From positions 1 through 6,898 of the forward strand of contig JAQGKG010000472.1 in NCBI GenBank assembly GCA_028290245.1: a stretch of DNA of 6,898 bases. Direction: 5' to 3'. This stretch comes from Devosia sp. GTDB lineage: Bacteria; Pseudomonadota; Alphaproteobacteria; Rhizobiales; Devosiaceae. Shown here piece after piece: positions 5,590-6,898 of the stretch. How positions within the stretch are numbered: position 1 is the stretch's first letter; each line of letters opens with the position of its first letter. Made by a program: the position numbers and the translations under genes. Below the pieces are notes generated by a model. It made no database searches and was not told the DNA's origin. It saw only the letters and a program-made list of their open reading frames with translations.

Positions 5590-6898
5590 ATGGAAGCCCG
5601 TACTACGTCTCTCTCGCGGCAAATCGCCGTCATGTCATACCTGTTCGCCGCGATCCTCGTCACCGTACTGGGATCGTTCGGATGGTGGGCCGGATCGCGC
5701 ATTGATGACCGCGCCATGGCCGACGAGATCCGGGCGGTTCATGACGAACTTGCCGAGGTAGCAGAACGCATCCCGGTGGAGCAGGACAGCTCTGCTATCT
5801 GGGACGATGCCGTTATCAACCTGCGCATTAACAATATTCCTTGGATCAGGAACAATCTCGCCGAGTGGATGAGCGAGCACTTCGGTCACGACCAGATTTT
5901 CATTCTCGATCCAAAGAATGAAGTGGTGCGTGCCGTCGAGCGCGGAGCAGAAGCGGATGCTCAAATCTATCTGGCCGAGCTACCGGCGCTGCTTCCTCTG
6001 ATCCAGGAGCTCCGCATACAAATGGCCCAAGTTTCGAAAGGGCTAGACGATTCCACGAAGGCGATAACCGGTCTGGGCCTGATGGACTATGTCCGTCTGG
6101 GATCGGGTGCCACCGCGCTCGTGAGCATTCGGCCAGTTGTGCCAGATTCGGCCGCCGTCCGGCAAAAGCCCGGTACCGAATTCCTGATGATCTCGACTCG
6201 ACTGCTGAACGGCGCGCTGCTTGCGGAACTGCGCGAGCGAACCAGGTTGTCGGACCTCAATTTCAATTATGTGCAACCCACAGATGGAGACCGGATCGCG
6301 TCAGCGATTGTTGGGCGGACTGGGACCGTGGTGGGCTTCTTCACCTGGGTACCCGAGGAACCGGCATACAACCTGATCAAGGAAACGGCGCCGGTGATCG
6401 CTGCCGGAATAGTCGCCGCAATTATCGCTGTCACCTTGCTGCTCCGTCGCCTGCAGCGTACGTCCAATATGCTGGAGGTGACCAAGGAAAGGGCTTCGTT
6501 CCTGGCCTTTCACGACTCGCTAACGGGCATTCCGAACCGAGCTTTGTTCGAGGATCGTCTGGAACAGGCACTCGCAAATATGCGTCGCACCGGATCGATT
6601 GTGGCTCTCCACTACATCGACCTCGATCGGTTCAAGCATGTGAACGATACCTTAGGTCACCCCGCTGGCGATGAACTCATCCGCTATGCCGCTCAATGCC
6701 TATCCAAGCTGGTGGATGAAGTGGATACCGTGGCGCGCCTCGGCGGCGACGAGTTCGCTTTAATTCAATTTCAACCGCCTCATGCCGCGGCGGCCGAAGC
6801 GTTGAGCCAGATAGTGGTTGATCTGTTTGCCCGACCCATACCTGTGGCGGGTGTGGAAGCAATGATCGGAGCCAGTGTCGGCGTCATCATTTCCTCCG
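5590..6898 (+). CDS. Membrane CHASE4-GGDEF signalling protein (diguanylate cyclase, perhaps GGDEF-EAL), 5' part
   Basis: The open frame runs off the right edge after 436 codons. In order: a short cytoplasmic N-terminus, a first membrane helix (about residues 13-34), a periplasmic sensor (about 35-265) of CHASE4 type with IWDDAVINLRINNIPWIRNN (70-89) and HFGHDQIFILDPKNEVV (97-113), a second helix (about 267-286, AAGIVAAIIAVTLLL), then a GGDEF domain from FLAFHDSLTGIPNRALF (304-320). Metal-binding Asp344 lies in HYIDLDRFKHVND, the DTLGHPAGDEL block spans 353-363, and the active-site signature is intact as RLGGDEFAL (383-391). Family role: it makes c-di-GMP from two GTP in response to an extracytoplasmic signal. 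The usual inhibitory RxxD site before the signature reads DEVD (376-379), so the Arg is missing and product inhibition is probably lost. Proteins of this architecture often carry a C-terminal EAL domain, which would lie outside the window. The ligand is unknown. Confidence 0.93.
   Translation, partial: MEARTTSLSRQIAVMSYLFAAILVTVLGSFGWWAGSRIDDRAMADEIRAVHDELAEVAERIPVEQDSSAIWDDAVINLRINNIPWIRNNLAEWMSEHFGHDQIFILDPKNEVVRAVERGAEADAQIYLAELPALLPLIQELRIQMAQVSKGLDDSTKAITGLGLMDYVRLGSGATALVSIRPVVPDSAAVRQKPGTEFLMISTRLLNGALLAELRERTRLSDLNFNYVQPTDGDRIASAIVGRTGTVVGFFTWVPEEPAYNLIKETAPVIAAGIVAAIIAVTLLLRRLQRTSNMLEVTKERASFLAFHDSLTGIPNRALFEDRLEQALANMRRTGSIVALHYIDLDRFKHVNDTLGHPAGDELIRYAAQCLSKLVDEVDTVARLGGDEFALIQFQPPHAAAAEALSQIVVDLFARPIPVAGVEAMIGASVGVIISS

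Overview
The window reads as chromosomal DNA of a GC-rich alphaproteobacterium, most likely of the order Hyphomicrobiales (Rhizobiales). This is an inference from the G/C-rich third codon positions of the intact genes, the oligopeptide-type ABC ATPase followed by a DUF1684 gene, and the style of the YedI-like and CHASE4-GGDEF proteins. No species can be named from the sequence alone. All recognisable genes are on the plus strand.

Layout. (1) 1-1135: the 3' end of an oligopeptide/dipeptide-type ABC transporter ATPase, followed 10 bases later by an intact DUF1684 protein; together they look like the tail of a peptide-uptake operon. (2) 1136-2540: a decay zone of about 1.4 kb. It holds a weakly supported 64-codon ORF, a RelA/SpoT-like HD hydrolase gene broken by a nonsense codon and by a frameshift that one missing C explains, and the 3' half of a DUF808 (YedI-type) membrane-protein gene whose 5' half is gone. 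(3) 2541-5307: a leader with an unused strong Shine-Dalgarno sequence, then a two-gene operon with a four-base stop/start overlap: a flavin-dependent luciferase-like oxidoreductase and a GH13 (trehalose synthase/alpha-amylase type) glycoside hydrolase with all four catalytic regions intact. (4) 5308-5589: an intergenic stretch with only weak signals. (5) 5590-6898: the 5' part of a membrane CHASE4-GGDEF protein that runs off the window, probably a cyclic-di-GMP enzyme with a possible EAL domain beyond the edge.

How the genes work together. The ABC ATPase would power peptide import, and the DUF1684 gene travels with it for an unknown reason. The oxidoreductase and the GH13 enzyme are almost certainly co-translated and should act in one alpha-glucan, trehalose or alpha-glucoside pathway. 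That pairing is the best candidate here for an under-described system. The GGDEF protein has its own ribosome binding site and is probably a separate unit that senses a periplasmic cue. The decay zone separates the two functional blocks and looks like a site of past deletion.
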